A DNA stretch of 7,246 nt from Spirochaetaceae bacterium (GTDB taxonomy: Bacteria; Spirochaetota; Spirochaetia; DSM-2461). Position 1 is the first letter of the stretch. Each line of letters opens with the position of its first letter. Location: NCBI GenBank assembly GCA_003246505.1, contig QKAI01000248.1, forward strand, positions 1 to 7,246, given 5' to 3'. The notes beneath the pieces are model-generated. The model did no database searches, was not told the origin of the DNA, and saw nothing but the letters and a program-made list of their open reading frames with translations. Made by a program: the position numbers and the translations under genes. Below, piece by piece: positions 1 through 5,936 of the stretch.

Positions 1-711
1 CAGCTGAATACCATCCGGGCCGCCCTTCAGAACGACCGCCTCTCCCTGGTGTTCCAGCCCATCGCCGATACCATGTCCGGGGAGATCGTCAAGTACGAAT
101 GCCTTTTGCGGGTGAGGGACGACGAGGGAATGGTCATCAACCCCTCCGAGCTGATCGAGGTGGCCAAAAAGGGACGTCTCTACAAACAGATCACCCATTT
201 CGTCATCGACGAGGTCATGAAGGCCTGCGAGAAGTCCCGCATGGACTTTTCCGTCAATTTCACCCTGGAGGACTTTCTGGACCGGGAGACCGTGGAGTAC
301 CTGGTGAGCCAGGCCGCCATGAGGAATGTGGCGGACCGCATTATTCTGGAGATCGTGGAAACGGAGGAACTGAGCGACTACGAGGGGATGGAGGAGATTT
401 TCCGGGAACTCAAGGCCCTGGGATTCCGCATCGCCATAGACGACTTCGGATCGGGTTTCTCCAATTTCACCTACCTTCTGAAGCTGAACGTGGATTACAT
501 CAAGATCGACGGAAGCCTCATCCGGAACATCCTCACCGATGAGAAGACCCAGTCCCTTGTGGTGTCCATCATCCTATTCGCGGTGGAGTCCGGTTTCAAG
601 ACCATCGCCGAGTATATCGAATCGCCGGATATCCTGGAACGGATCCGCTCCCTGGGCGTGGATTTCGCCCAGGGCTACCACATCGGAAAACCGGGGGATC
701 TCCCCCTCTAG
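1..711 (+). CDS. EAL-domain c-di-GMP phosphodiesterase (C-terminal part, 5' end outside window)
   Basis: The reading frame is open from base 1 to TAG at 709-711 and gives 236 residues of an EAL domain, the fold that hydrolyses cyclic di-GMP to pGpG. Visible family motifs in order are FQPI (residues 18-21), the signature glutamate in ECLLR (33-37, a variant of EALLR), the asparagine in SVNFT, the glutamate in LEIVETE, the metal-binding aspartate pair in DDFGSGFSN, the lysine in YIKID, the glutamate in IAEYIE and the terminal FAQGYHIGKP. All the metal-binding and catalytic positions I can recognise are kept, so I infer an active enzyme. The sequence before FQPI (QLNTIRAALQNDRLSLV) is the usual lead-in helix, so sensor or GGDEF domains probably lie upstream outside the window. 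An internal GTG at 49 cuts into the first beta strand and is not a real start. The gene converges on the polyprenyl synthase and overlaps its restored end by four bases. Confidence 0.93.
   Translation, partial: QLNTIRAALQNDRLSLVFQPIADTMSGEIVKYECLLRVRDDEGMVINPSELIEVAKKGRLYKQITHFVIDEVMKACEKSRMDFSVNFTLEDFLDRETVEYLVSQAAMRNVADRIILEIVETEELSDYEGMEEIFRELKALGFRIAIDDFGSGFSNFTYLLKLNVDYIKIDGSLIRNILTDEKTQSLVVSIILFAVESGFKTIAEYIESPDILERIRSLGVDFAQGYHIGKPGDLPL
687..706 (-). terminator. weak intrinsic terminator candidate for the ndh2-synthase operon
   Basis: Read on the minus strand, GGGGG and CCCCC pair around a four-base AGAT loop (693-706), followed by GG and then TTTT (687-690). The stem is only five base pairs and the T run is short, so this is a weak candidate. 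It lies within the EAL coding end, just past the restored synthase stop, where a terminator for the leftward operon would be expected. No other hairpin with a T tract is obvious here. Confidence 0.25.
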
Positions 712-896
712 AACTCCCGGCGCAGCAGTTTGCCCACCACCTCCCGGAAGAGGGGCTTGTCGGGAAAGTCCAGCCGCTCCGCCCTTTCCAGGGACCGGTC
801 CAGCCAGGACCGGCTCTCCTCTTCCGCCTTATCCAGGAATCCCAGCCTATCGATCCTCCGGCAGATCCCGGGGGCGAAGAGGACTCTCCAGGGGGG
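708..896 (-). other. out-of-frame C-terminal coding remnant of the polyprenyl diphosphate synthase
   Basis: On the minus strand, the frame one base away from the annotated synthase frame is open from the C run (sense CCCCCCC at 891-897) to TAG at 710-708. It encodes about 62 residues that look like the last helices of the synthase family: ICRRIDRLGFLDKAEEES, then WLDRSLERAERLDF, and a basic end KLLRREF, comparable to the basic KRKF-type end of heptaprenyl synthases. Joining this frame by removing one C gives a protein of 298 residues. Even when joined, the usual E-G-x-x-T-L-P segment after DLR reads RPPPWRVLFAPG, and the stretch between it and the last helices is roughly 25 residues shorter than in related enzymes, so part of this region may be altered as well as shifted. 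Whether this is an assembly error, a slippage site or real gene decay cannot be told from one sequence. Confidence 0.7.
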
Positions 897-1605
897 GCGG
901 CCTCAGGTCCTTTCCGGTGGGTTTCCCCAGTTTCGTCGCCGAACCACGGTAATCGAGGATGTCGTCCTCGATCTGGAAGGAGATCCCGAAGGCGATTCCC
1001 GCGTCGTAGGCCATACGGGAATCCTCCTCCCCCATGCCCCCCATATGGGCGCCCGCCTGGAGGGAGAGGCCGAAGAGTTCCGCCGTTTTCCCCTTGATCC
1101 GGTTCAGGTACCGCTCCTTGCCTATGGCGAGGCTCCCCTGGGAGAAATCCTGGTCGATCTCGCTCAGGCACAGACCTTCCATGGAACGGTTCACCGCGGA
1201 CATGAGGTAGGAGTCGTGGGATCCGGAGGCCAGCTGAAGGGCCCGGGAAAGGAGGTAATCCCCTTCCAGGACCGCCTTTCTGATTCCGAAGCGGCTGTTC
1301 AGCGTGGGGATGCCCCTCCGGGTGGCCGCGTTATCGAGAATGTCGTCGTGTATGAGGGACGCCGTATGGAGGAGTTCCACCGCCGCCGCCGTCCGGTATA
1401 TTTCCGGCCTGTCCTCCTCCGAGGCAGAGGCTGCCATGAGGAAGAAGGCGGGCCGGAGCATCTTGCCCGGTGTGAGAAGAAGGGGTTCCAGATCCTCCCT
1501 GACCGGCGAGGGGCTTTCGCTCCACACCTGTTCGATCTCGTCGGCCACCCGGGCCAGCCGGGTCTTCAGGGAGGGAAAGGAGTCCCAGAAATGGGAGAGG
1601 GTCAA
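847..1605 (-). CDS. long-chain polyprenyl diphosphate synthase, DmkB/HepT-like (frame ends early after a probable frameshift)
   Basis: This trans-isoprenyl diphosphate synthase condenses isopentenyl diphosphate units onto an allylic primer to build the side chain of a respiratory quinone. Over 252 residues it shows the IPP-binding GKMLRP (47-52), the first aspartate-rich motif DDILD (87-91) in HTASLIHDD, KGKTAELF (171-178), the second motif DDILD (214-218) in SFQIEDD, and GKPTGKDL (227-234). The residues four and five before the first motif are small (Ser83, Ala82), as in long-chain rather than farnesyl-producing enzymes. Start is TTG at 1605-1603, backed by AAGGGGAG ten bases upstream; no better start precedes the conserved N-terminal helix. 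It begins 3 nt after the ndh2 stop, so the two are co-transcribed and probably translationally coupled. After DLR (235) the frame reads a proline-rich, family-unlike tail and stops at 847, while the family C-terminus continues in another frame down to 708. As written the product lacks its last helices and may be inactive. Confidence 0.88.
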   Translation of the reverse strand: MTLSHFWDSFPSLKTRLARVADEIEQVWSESPSPVREDLEPLLLTPGKMLRPAFFLMAASASEEDRPEIYRTAAAVELLHTASLIHDDILDNAATRRGIPTLNSRFGIRKAVLEGDYLLSRALQLASGSHDSYLMSAVNRSMEGLCLSEIDQDFSQGSLAIGKERYLNRIKGKTAELFGLSLQAGAHMGGMGEEDSRMAYDAGIAFGISFQIEDDILDYRGSATKLGKPTGKDLRPPPLESPLRPRDLPEDR

Positions 1606-1608
1606 GGG

Positions 1609-3564
1609 CTATTTTCTCCCCTTGAGCCGGGGTTCCCCGAAATAGAGGTAGGTCTTTTTGGCCAGGGCCGTGCCGTTCCACCATCTCTTGAGCCAGGGCT
1701 GCACCCAGTAGTCCAGGCCCAGGGTTCTGCCCGATCCGCCCAGCAGGAGGAAACCGGCGAAGATGAACCAGACCTGGGACCAGCTGAAGAGGCCGGACAG
1801 GATGAAGACGAAGCACATGATGATGGATACGCCCGCCGCGGGGAAGGTGAAGAGGCCGCCTATGAGGGCCAGCCCGATGAGGCCTTCCACGGTGACGACC
1901 ATGGCCTGGAAGACATTGTAGTAGATATGGGCGGCGATGCCGTCCATGAAGGTTTCCCTGAACCAGGTGACGAGGCCGCTGTCCCAGCTGAGGACGGGCT
2001 TGGTCAGATCCCAGACGGGACCCCAGTTCCTTACCGCTTCGGCCGCGGCGGAAGCCACCTCTCCCGAGGCGGCGGAGACCACGTCGGCCGCCTGTTCCAC
2101 CACTTCCTCGCTCGCCGCGGTCAGGGCGTCGGCGGATGCCGCTGCCCCGTAGCCGGGCATGCCGTTCTGAATGACACCGGTGGAGAACATCCAGGAGGAG
2201 CTGGTGCCCTTGGCCACGTTCAGCCAGCCTTCGCCTATCTTGTTGATCGATTCGAAGAGCCACATGGCCCCCAGCCAGAGGCGGAGGGGCACGGCCCAGA
2301 GGCCCTGGATGCTGCCGGCGATGAGGCCGCCCAGGAGGGATCTCTTGTTGCCGATGCGGAAGATCTCGTGGATCAGGTATTTGGACCAGCCGTTGAAACC
2401 GTTAACGCCGTTCAGGTAGTAGCAGTTGACCAAGTGCTTGATGGCCATGGCGGGGATGCCGCTCATGGAGAAGCCCGCCGTATGGGAAACGGCATAACGG
2501 CCGCCGATGGATACCATGAAACCGTGGAAATTAGATTTGAATCCCACCTTCCTGTCAACGCCCTTTATGCGGTTGATGATGTTGGCGGCGGCCACGGCGG
2601 CGGTCTGTTCCGCCGCTTCCACGATCTGCGCCACCGGTTTCTCGTTTTCCAGGAACCACTGGATGTCCCCTACGGCGTAGACGTTGTCCGAACCGGAAAC
2701 GAGCATGGTCTCGTCCACGGAGATTCTCTGCACGTGGGCTTCGGGGAATCCCCAGGCCTTGGCCTGGCCGCTTCCCCGGACGCCGCAGGTCCAGATGAGG
2801 GTCCCGAATTCGACGCTCGTGCCGTCCTTCAGATGCATCACGTTTTCGTCAACCTGGCTGATAAAGGAGTGAAGGCGGAATTCGACGCCCCTCTTCACCA
2901 TATACTTCATGGCCTTGGCCCGGGGTTTCTCGGGGATCATGTTGAGGATATGGCCCAGGGCTTCCACGTTGATAAGGGAGTATTCATCCTTGCAGATATG
3001 GAATTCCTCGCACAGGAGGGGAAGCCATTCGATCAGTTCCCCCACCATTTCTATACCGGTGAATCCGGCTCCCGCCACGATGAAGGTGAGAAGCTTTTTC
3101 CGGGCTTCCGGATCGGCCGTGACGGAGGCTACGTAGAATTTATTCCTGACGTGCTCCTTGATGCGGACCGCGTCGGAATAGCTCCACAGGGTGAGGGTGT
3201 TCTCCATGACCCCGGGAATGCCGAAGTCGGTGGGTTCCGCCCCGATGCCCATCATGAGGTAGTCGTAGGAGTAGGTGTTGCCGCTTGCGGAGACGAGTTC
3301 CCGCTTTTCCCTGTCCACATTCAGAATCTCGTCCTGAATGATCTCTATTTTCTTTCCGGAGAAAATCCGGTCGTAGCTGATTTTTACACAGCCCTCTCCC
3401 ACTCTGTTACCCGCCACTTCATGAAGTTCGGTCATGAGGGTGTGGTAGGAATTCTTGTCAATAAGGGTTATGGAGATGTCACCGTCCTTTTTGAACGCCT
3501 TTATCAGTTTTTTGGCTCCGTAAATACCGGCGTATCCGCCGCCCAGGATTACTATCTTCTTCAT
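1609..3564 (-). CDS. ndh2: type II NADH:quinone oxidoreductase with fused C-terminal DoxX-like membrane domain (Ndh2)
   Basis: This 651-residue flavoprotein passes electrons from NADH to a membrane quinone without pumping protons. Residues 1-400 are the NDH-2 body: FAD-binding GGGYAG (8-13), the NAD(H) motif VAGAGFTGIE (163-172), a second FAD contact YAVGDI (296-301), and AAEQTAA (317-323) in the quinone-site region. Residues 366-402 resemble the amphipathic helices that hold NDH-2 on the membrane. Ordinary NDH-2 ends near 400-450, but here about 230 residues follow: a DoxX-like first helix RLWLGAMWLFESINK (428-442), an alanine-rich loop (474-510), and three hydrophobic helices near 550-572, 576-595 and 597-612. 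NDH-2 with such a tail is known from Firmicutes and from Listeria extracellular electron transfer loci. ATG at 3564 has AAGGAG eight bases upstream. It is the first gene of a leftward operon with the polyprenyl synthase and is divergent from the UbiA gene. Function is secure; the terminal electron acceptor is not. Confidence 0.93.
   Translation of the reverse strand: MKKIVILGGGYAGIYGAKKLIKAFKKDGDISITLIDKNSYHTLMTELHEVAGNRVGEGCVKISYDRIFSGKKIEIIQDEILNVDREKRELVSASGNTYSYDYLMMGIGAEPTDFGIPGVMENTLTLWSYSDAVRIKEHVRNKFYVASVTADPEARKKLLTFIVAGAGFTGIEMVGELIEWLPLLCEEFHICKDEYSLINVEALGHILNMIPEKPRAKAMKYMVKRGVEFRLHSFISQVDENVMHLKDGTSVEFGTLIWTCGVRGSGQAKAWGFPEAHVQRISVDETMLVSGSDNVYAVGDIQWFLENEKPVAQIVEAAEQTAAVAAANIINRIKGVDRKVGFKSNFHGFMVSIGGRYAVSHTAGFSMSGIPAMAIKHLVNCYYLNGVNGFNGWSKYLIHEIFRIGNKRSLLGGLIAGSIQGLWAVPLRLWLGAMWLFESINKIGEGWLNVAKGTSSSWMFSTGVIQNGMPGYGAAASADALTAASEEVVEQAADVVSAASGEVASAAAEAVRNWGPVWDLTKPVLSWDSGLVTWFRETFMDGIAAHIYYNVFQAMVVTVEGLIGLALIGGLFTFPAAGVSIIMCFVFILSGLFSWSQVWFIFAGFLLLGGSGRTLGLDYWVQPWLKRWWNGTALAKKTYLYFGEPRLKGRK
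1616..1623 (-). promoter_or_regulatory. ribosome binding site fixing the TTG start of the polyprenyl synthase
   Basis: On the minus strand AAGGGGAG lies inside the last codons of ndh2, ten bases ahead of TTG at 1605. It supports the unusual TTG start and coupling of the two genes. Confidence 0.6.
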
Positions 3565-3572
3565 CCATTATT

Positions 3573-3578
3573 CTCCTT
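3573..3578 (-). promoter_or_regulatory. ribosome binding site of ndh2
   Basis: AAGGAG on the minus strand, eight bases before ATG at 3564. It confirms the start right at the FAD-binding MKKIVILGGG strand. Confidence 0.85.
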
Positions 3579-3645
3579 ATTTACATAGTATGGGGTAGTA
3601 CAGCTTCATGATCAATATATCTTATAAAAAAATACTTATTAAAAT

Positions 3646-3673
3646 ACTATATAACTACTGGCATATTTGTAAA
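3646..3673 (-). promoter_or_regulatory. sigma-70-type promoter for the ndh2-synthase operon
   Basis: On the minus strand TTTACA (3673-3668, five of six to TTGACA) is followed after 16 bases by TATAGT (3651-3646, five of six to TATAAT). Transcription would start near 3639 and leave a leader of about 75 bases before ATG 3564. The match and spacing are good, but AT-rich DNA yields such matches easily. Confidence 0.55.
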
Positions 3674-3723
3674 GACTTATTGATGAAATTTGGAAAAGGA
3701 AGTAGGGTAATTTTATCATATCC

Positions 3724-3729
3724 GAGGAG
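3724..3729 (+). promoter_or_regulatory. ribosome binding site that sets the GTG start of the UbiA gene
   Basis: GAGGAG seven bases before GTG at 3737. It decides the start: the in-frame ATG codons at 3608 and 3683 lie in AT-rich DNA and would add residues unlike any UbiA N-terminus. Confidence 0.7.
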
Positions 3730-3736
3730 ACCGCCC

Positions 3737-4681
3737 GTGAAATGGGGTGTTTTTTTGGAACTGGTCGAAATCAGAACGAAGGCCGCCAGCCAGTTCCCCC
3801 TTGCCTTCGGACTTCTCTATTCCCTCCACCGTTTCGGGAGCTTCGAACCCCTCAATTCCCTTCTCATGTTCCTCTCCCTCCTGCTTTTCGACATGGCCAC
3901 CACGGGGGTGAACAACTACCTCGATTATGTGAAATCCGGGGATGAGGAGTACCGCCGCAGGGACAACGTCATCGGGGCCGCCTCCCTGTCACCGGCCGGG
4001 GTGCGCCGGGTCATCGGCCTGCTGCTCATCGGCGCTTCGGGCTTCGGGATCCTCCTGGCCTGGCGTACCGGTCCGGTCGTTCTCATCGCGGGGACGGTCT
4101 CCTTCGGGGCGGGAATTCTTTACACCGCCGGCCCGGTCCCCCTCTCCCGGCTCCCCCTGGGGGAGATCTTTTCCGGTTTCTTCATGGGCTTCGTCATCCC
4201 CTTTCTGGCCGTTTACATCGGCAACCCCGATCTGGTGCGCCTCTCCCTGGAGGGGGGAATTCTCACCCTCCGCCTCTTACCGGCGGAACTGGCCGGCCTC
4301 TTCCTCGTCTCTTTGCCCTTCATGCTGGCCATCTCCAACATCATGCTGGCCAACAACATCTGCGATCTGGAGCAGGATATCCGCCATGATCGCTATCTGC
4401 TTCCCTATTTCATCGGCCTTCCCCGGGCCCTGGCCCACTTCCGCCGAAGCTACCACCTGGCCTATCTCTCCCTGATCCCCTCGGTCCTTCTGGGGTTTCT
4501 GCCCCCCCTCTCCCTCATCGCCCTCGTCTCCGTTTTTCCGGTGAACCGGAATACGGGGAAATTCCTGGCCCGACAGGAGAAGGGGAGCACCTTCGTCCTC
4601 GCCGTCCGGAATCTCGTCCTGATCAGCGTTTCCTCCCTTCTGCCCCTCGCCGTCTCGGCAGGGCGGGGTTTTCTCCGGTAA
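3737..4681 (+). CDS. menA: UbiA-family polyprenyltransferase, MenA/DmkA-like
   Basis: This membrane enzyme transfers a polyprenyl chain onto an aromatic head group, in MenA-type members 1,4-dihydroxy-2-naphthoate, giving demethylmenaquinone. Started at GTG 3737 it has 314 residues, close to the usual MenA length of about 300. The first prenyl-diphosphate/Mg2+ site is NNYLDYVKSGD (59-69); here Asn60 stands where many MenA proteins have Asp (NDYxD), while Asn59, Asp63 and Asp69 are kept. The second site is NNICDLEQD (206-214) with Asp210 and Asp214. Between them YTAGPVPL (129-136) and LGEIFSGFFMG (141-151) match the MenA YTGGPxPL and LGE-FxxxxxG segments. About eight hydrophobic helices are visible. 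It is divergent from ndh2 and the polyprenyl synthase, which supply the quinone reductase and the side chain. The head group it uses cannot be read from sequence; no other quinone gene is in the window. Confidence 0.88.
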   Translation: MKWGVFLELVEIRTKAASQFPLAFGLLYSLHRFGSFEPLNSLLMFLSLLLFDMATTGVNNYLDYVKSGDEEYRRRDNVIGAASLSPAGVRRVIGLLLIGASGFGILLAWRTGPVVLIAGTVSFGAGILYTAGPVPLSRLPLGEIFSGFFMGFVIPFLAVYIGNPDLVRLSLEGGILTLRLLPAELAGLFLVSLPFMLAISNIMLANNICDLEQDIRHDRYLLPYFIGLPRALAHFRRSYHLAYLSLIPSVLLGFLPPLSLIALVSVFPVNRNTGKFLARQEKGSTFVLAVRNLVLISVSSLLPLAVSAGRGFLR

Positions 4682-4696
4682 AAGGGAAACGGTTCA

Positions 4697-4725
4697 TTGA
4701 TGGAATCGGGAAAAGTCTTTATGAT
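4697..4725 (+). promoter_or_regulatory. sigma-70-type promoter for the aminotransferase operon
   Basis: TTGATG (4697-4702, four of six to TTGACA), a 17-base spacer, and TATGAT (4720-4725, five of six to TATAAT). Transcription would start near 4732, leaving a leader of about 30 bases with AAGGAG (4752-4757) five bases before ATG 4763. No terminator separates it from the preceding UbiA gene, so read-through is also possible. Confidence 0.5.
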
Positions 4726-4762
4726 AGATCCTGTGCTGATTCACACCCCATAAGGAGCATCC

Positions 4763-5935
4763 ATGGCCGTTTCCAGAAAAATCAAGGATATGCAGAGTTC
4801 CTCTTCCTTCATACGGAAGATGTTTGAGACGGGAGCCCGCCTGAAGGCGGAGTTCGGAGAGGAGAACGTCTTCGATTTCTCCCTGGGAAATCCGGATCTT
4901 CTCCCCCCGGAGGAGGTCTCCCGGGTGCTGCTCGAGGAAGCGGCCCGCAAGGACTGGCACGGCTACATGCCCAACGCGGGCTATCCCGGCGCCCGGGCCT
5001 CCGTATCGGGGTATCTGAGGGAGGAGCAGGGGGTGGACTTCCAGATGGAGCACGTGCTCATGACCAGCGGAGCGGGGGGCGCCCTGAACATCGCCCTCAA
5101 GACTCTCCTGAACCCGGAGGACACGGTGCTGGTGGCCAGGCCCTGCTTCATGGAGTACAAGTTCTACTGCGACAACCACGGGGGCGAGCTGGTTATCGTG
5201 GACAGCGGGGAGGATTTCGATCTGAGCATCGAAGCCTTCGAGAAGGCCATCGACGGGCGGACCGCGGCCATCATCATCAACTCCCCCAACAATCCTTCGG
5301 GAAAGATCTATCCCGAATCCACCCTGCGGGCCCTGGCGGAGCTTCTGGACCGGAAGCATCGGGAGACGGGCCGCCGGATCTACCTCATCACCGACGAGCC
5401 CTACCGGAAGATCACCTACGATGTCCCGGTTCCCTCGGTCATGAAGATCTACCCCCACACCCTCCTCTGCACCTCCTATTCCAAGGATCTCTCCCTCCCG
5501 GGGGAGCGGATCGGCTATCTGGCCATCGGGCCTGACTGCGAGGACGTGAAGGACGTGATAAACGGGGCCACCCTCTGCAACCGGATCCTGGGCTACGTGA
5601 ACGCCAACGCCCTCATGCAGCGGACCATCGCCCGCCTGCAGGGGCTCAGCGTGGACATAGGGGTCTACCGGAAACGGCGGGATCTCCTGTACCGGGGGCT
5701 CAGGGAGGCGGGATTCGAGGTCTCCCTGCCCGAGGGCGCCTTCTACCTCTTCCCCAAAGCCCCCGGGGGGGACGATATGAAAACCGTGGATGCCCTGCAG
5801 GAGGAGAACATCCTCGCCGTCCCCGGGAGGGGATTCGCCATGCCGGGCTACTTCCGCCTGACCTACTGCGTCGGGGAGGACACCATCACCAGGTCTCTGC
5901 CCGGATTCAAAAGGGCGGCGGCGAAGCTTTTCTGA
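4763..5935 (+). CDS. PLP-dependent class I/II aminotransferase
   Basis: This 390-residue fold-type I enzyme moves an amino group between an amino acid and a 2-oxo acid using pyridoxal phosphate. Landmarks: SLGNPDLLPPEE (40-51), TSGAGGAL phosphate-cup region (101-108), NSPNNPSG (173-180) with the cofactor-contacting Asn, TDEPY (210-214) with the Asp that pairs with the pyridine nitrogen and the Tyr that contacts its hydroxyl, SYSKDLSLPGERIGY (238-252) with Schiff-base Lys241 and phosphate-binding Arg249, and Arg365 in YFRLTY, the expected binder of the substrate carboxylate. The N-terminal SSSSFIRKMFETGARLKAEFG and VFDFSLGNP belong to a bacterial and archaeal subgroup usually annotated only as PLP-dependent aminotransferase, or as aspartate aminotransferase. 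The substrate is not predictable here. AAGGAG lies five bases before ATG. The Hpt gene follows after one base, so the pair is surely co-transcribed. Confidence 0.93.
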   Translation: MAVSRKIKDMQSSSSFIRKMFETGARLKAEFGEENVFDFSLGNPDLLPPEEVSRVLLEEAARKDWHGYMPNAGYPGARASVSGYLREEQGVDFQMEHVLMTSGAGGALNIALKTLLNPEDTVLVARPCFMEYKFYCDNHGGELVIVDSGEDFDLSIEAFEKAIDGRTAAIIINSPNNPSGKIYPESTLRALAELLDRKHRETGRRIYLITDEPYRKITYDVPVPSVMKIYPHTLLCTSYSKDLSLPGERIGYLAIGPDCEDVKDVINGATLCNRILGYVNANALMQRTIARLQGLSVDIGVYRKRRDLLYRGLREAGFEVSLPEGAFYLFPKAPGGDDMKTVDALQEENILAVPGRGFAMPGYFRLTYCVGEDTITRSLPGFKRAAAKLF

Positions 5936-5936
5936 C

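Larger units (their letters stand above)
3565..3736. promoter_or_regulatory. AT-rich divergent intergenic control region between ndh2 and the UbiA gene
   Basis: These 172 bases are far richer in A and T than any gene around them (for example 3610-3660). They must hold the start signals of both divergent genes. The leftward promoter is described separately. For the rightward gene I see only weak options: TGGAAA (3691-3696), 17 bases, TATCAT (3714-3719), whose start point would fall inside the ribosome site and so is unlikely; and TTGATG (3680-3685) with a poor -10. AATACT occurs twice 12 bases apart (3631-3636, 3643-3648). I found no full FNR, CRP or Rex palindrome. The frame of the UbiA gene stays open leftward to 3608, but that stretch reads as AT-rich non-coding DNA. 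Confidence 0.6.

Noticed and set aside
596..1171. Minus-strand frame of 191 codons overlapping the synthase end.
   Set aside because: It is the third frame, Gly/Arg/Pro-rich, without family resemblance; the family-like C-terminus is in the frame ending at 708.
730..3588. A 952-codon open frame on the + strand opposite ndh2 and the polyprenyl synthase.
   Set aside because: It is codon-aligned with the sense genes, so it stays open simply because TTA, CTA and TCA codons are rare in this G+C-rich DNA. The protein is Gly/Asp/His-rich with no domain, while the minus-strand genes have clear family motifs.
3659..3674. TGGCATATTTGTAAA as a sigma-54 promoter.
   Set aside because: The -24 half fits, but the -12 GC is missing.
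3601..3695. TTGAT and ATCAA half-sites suggesting an FNR box near the respiratory genes.
   Set aside because: No pair has the correct four-base spacing; only isolated half-sites are present.
3691..3719. TGGAAA - 17 bases - TATCAT as a promoter for the UbiA gene.
   Set aside because: The predicted start point (about 3726) would lie within the ribosome binding site at 3724-3729, leaving almost no leader.
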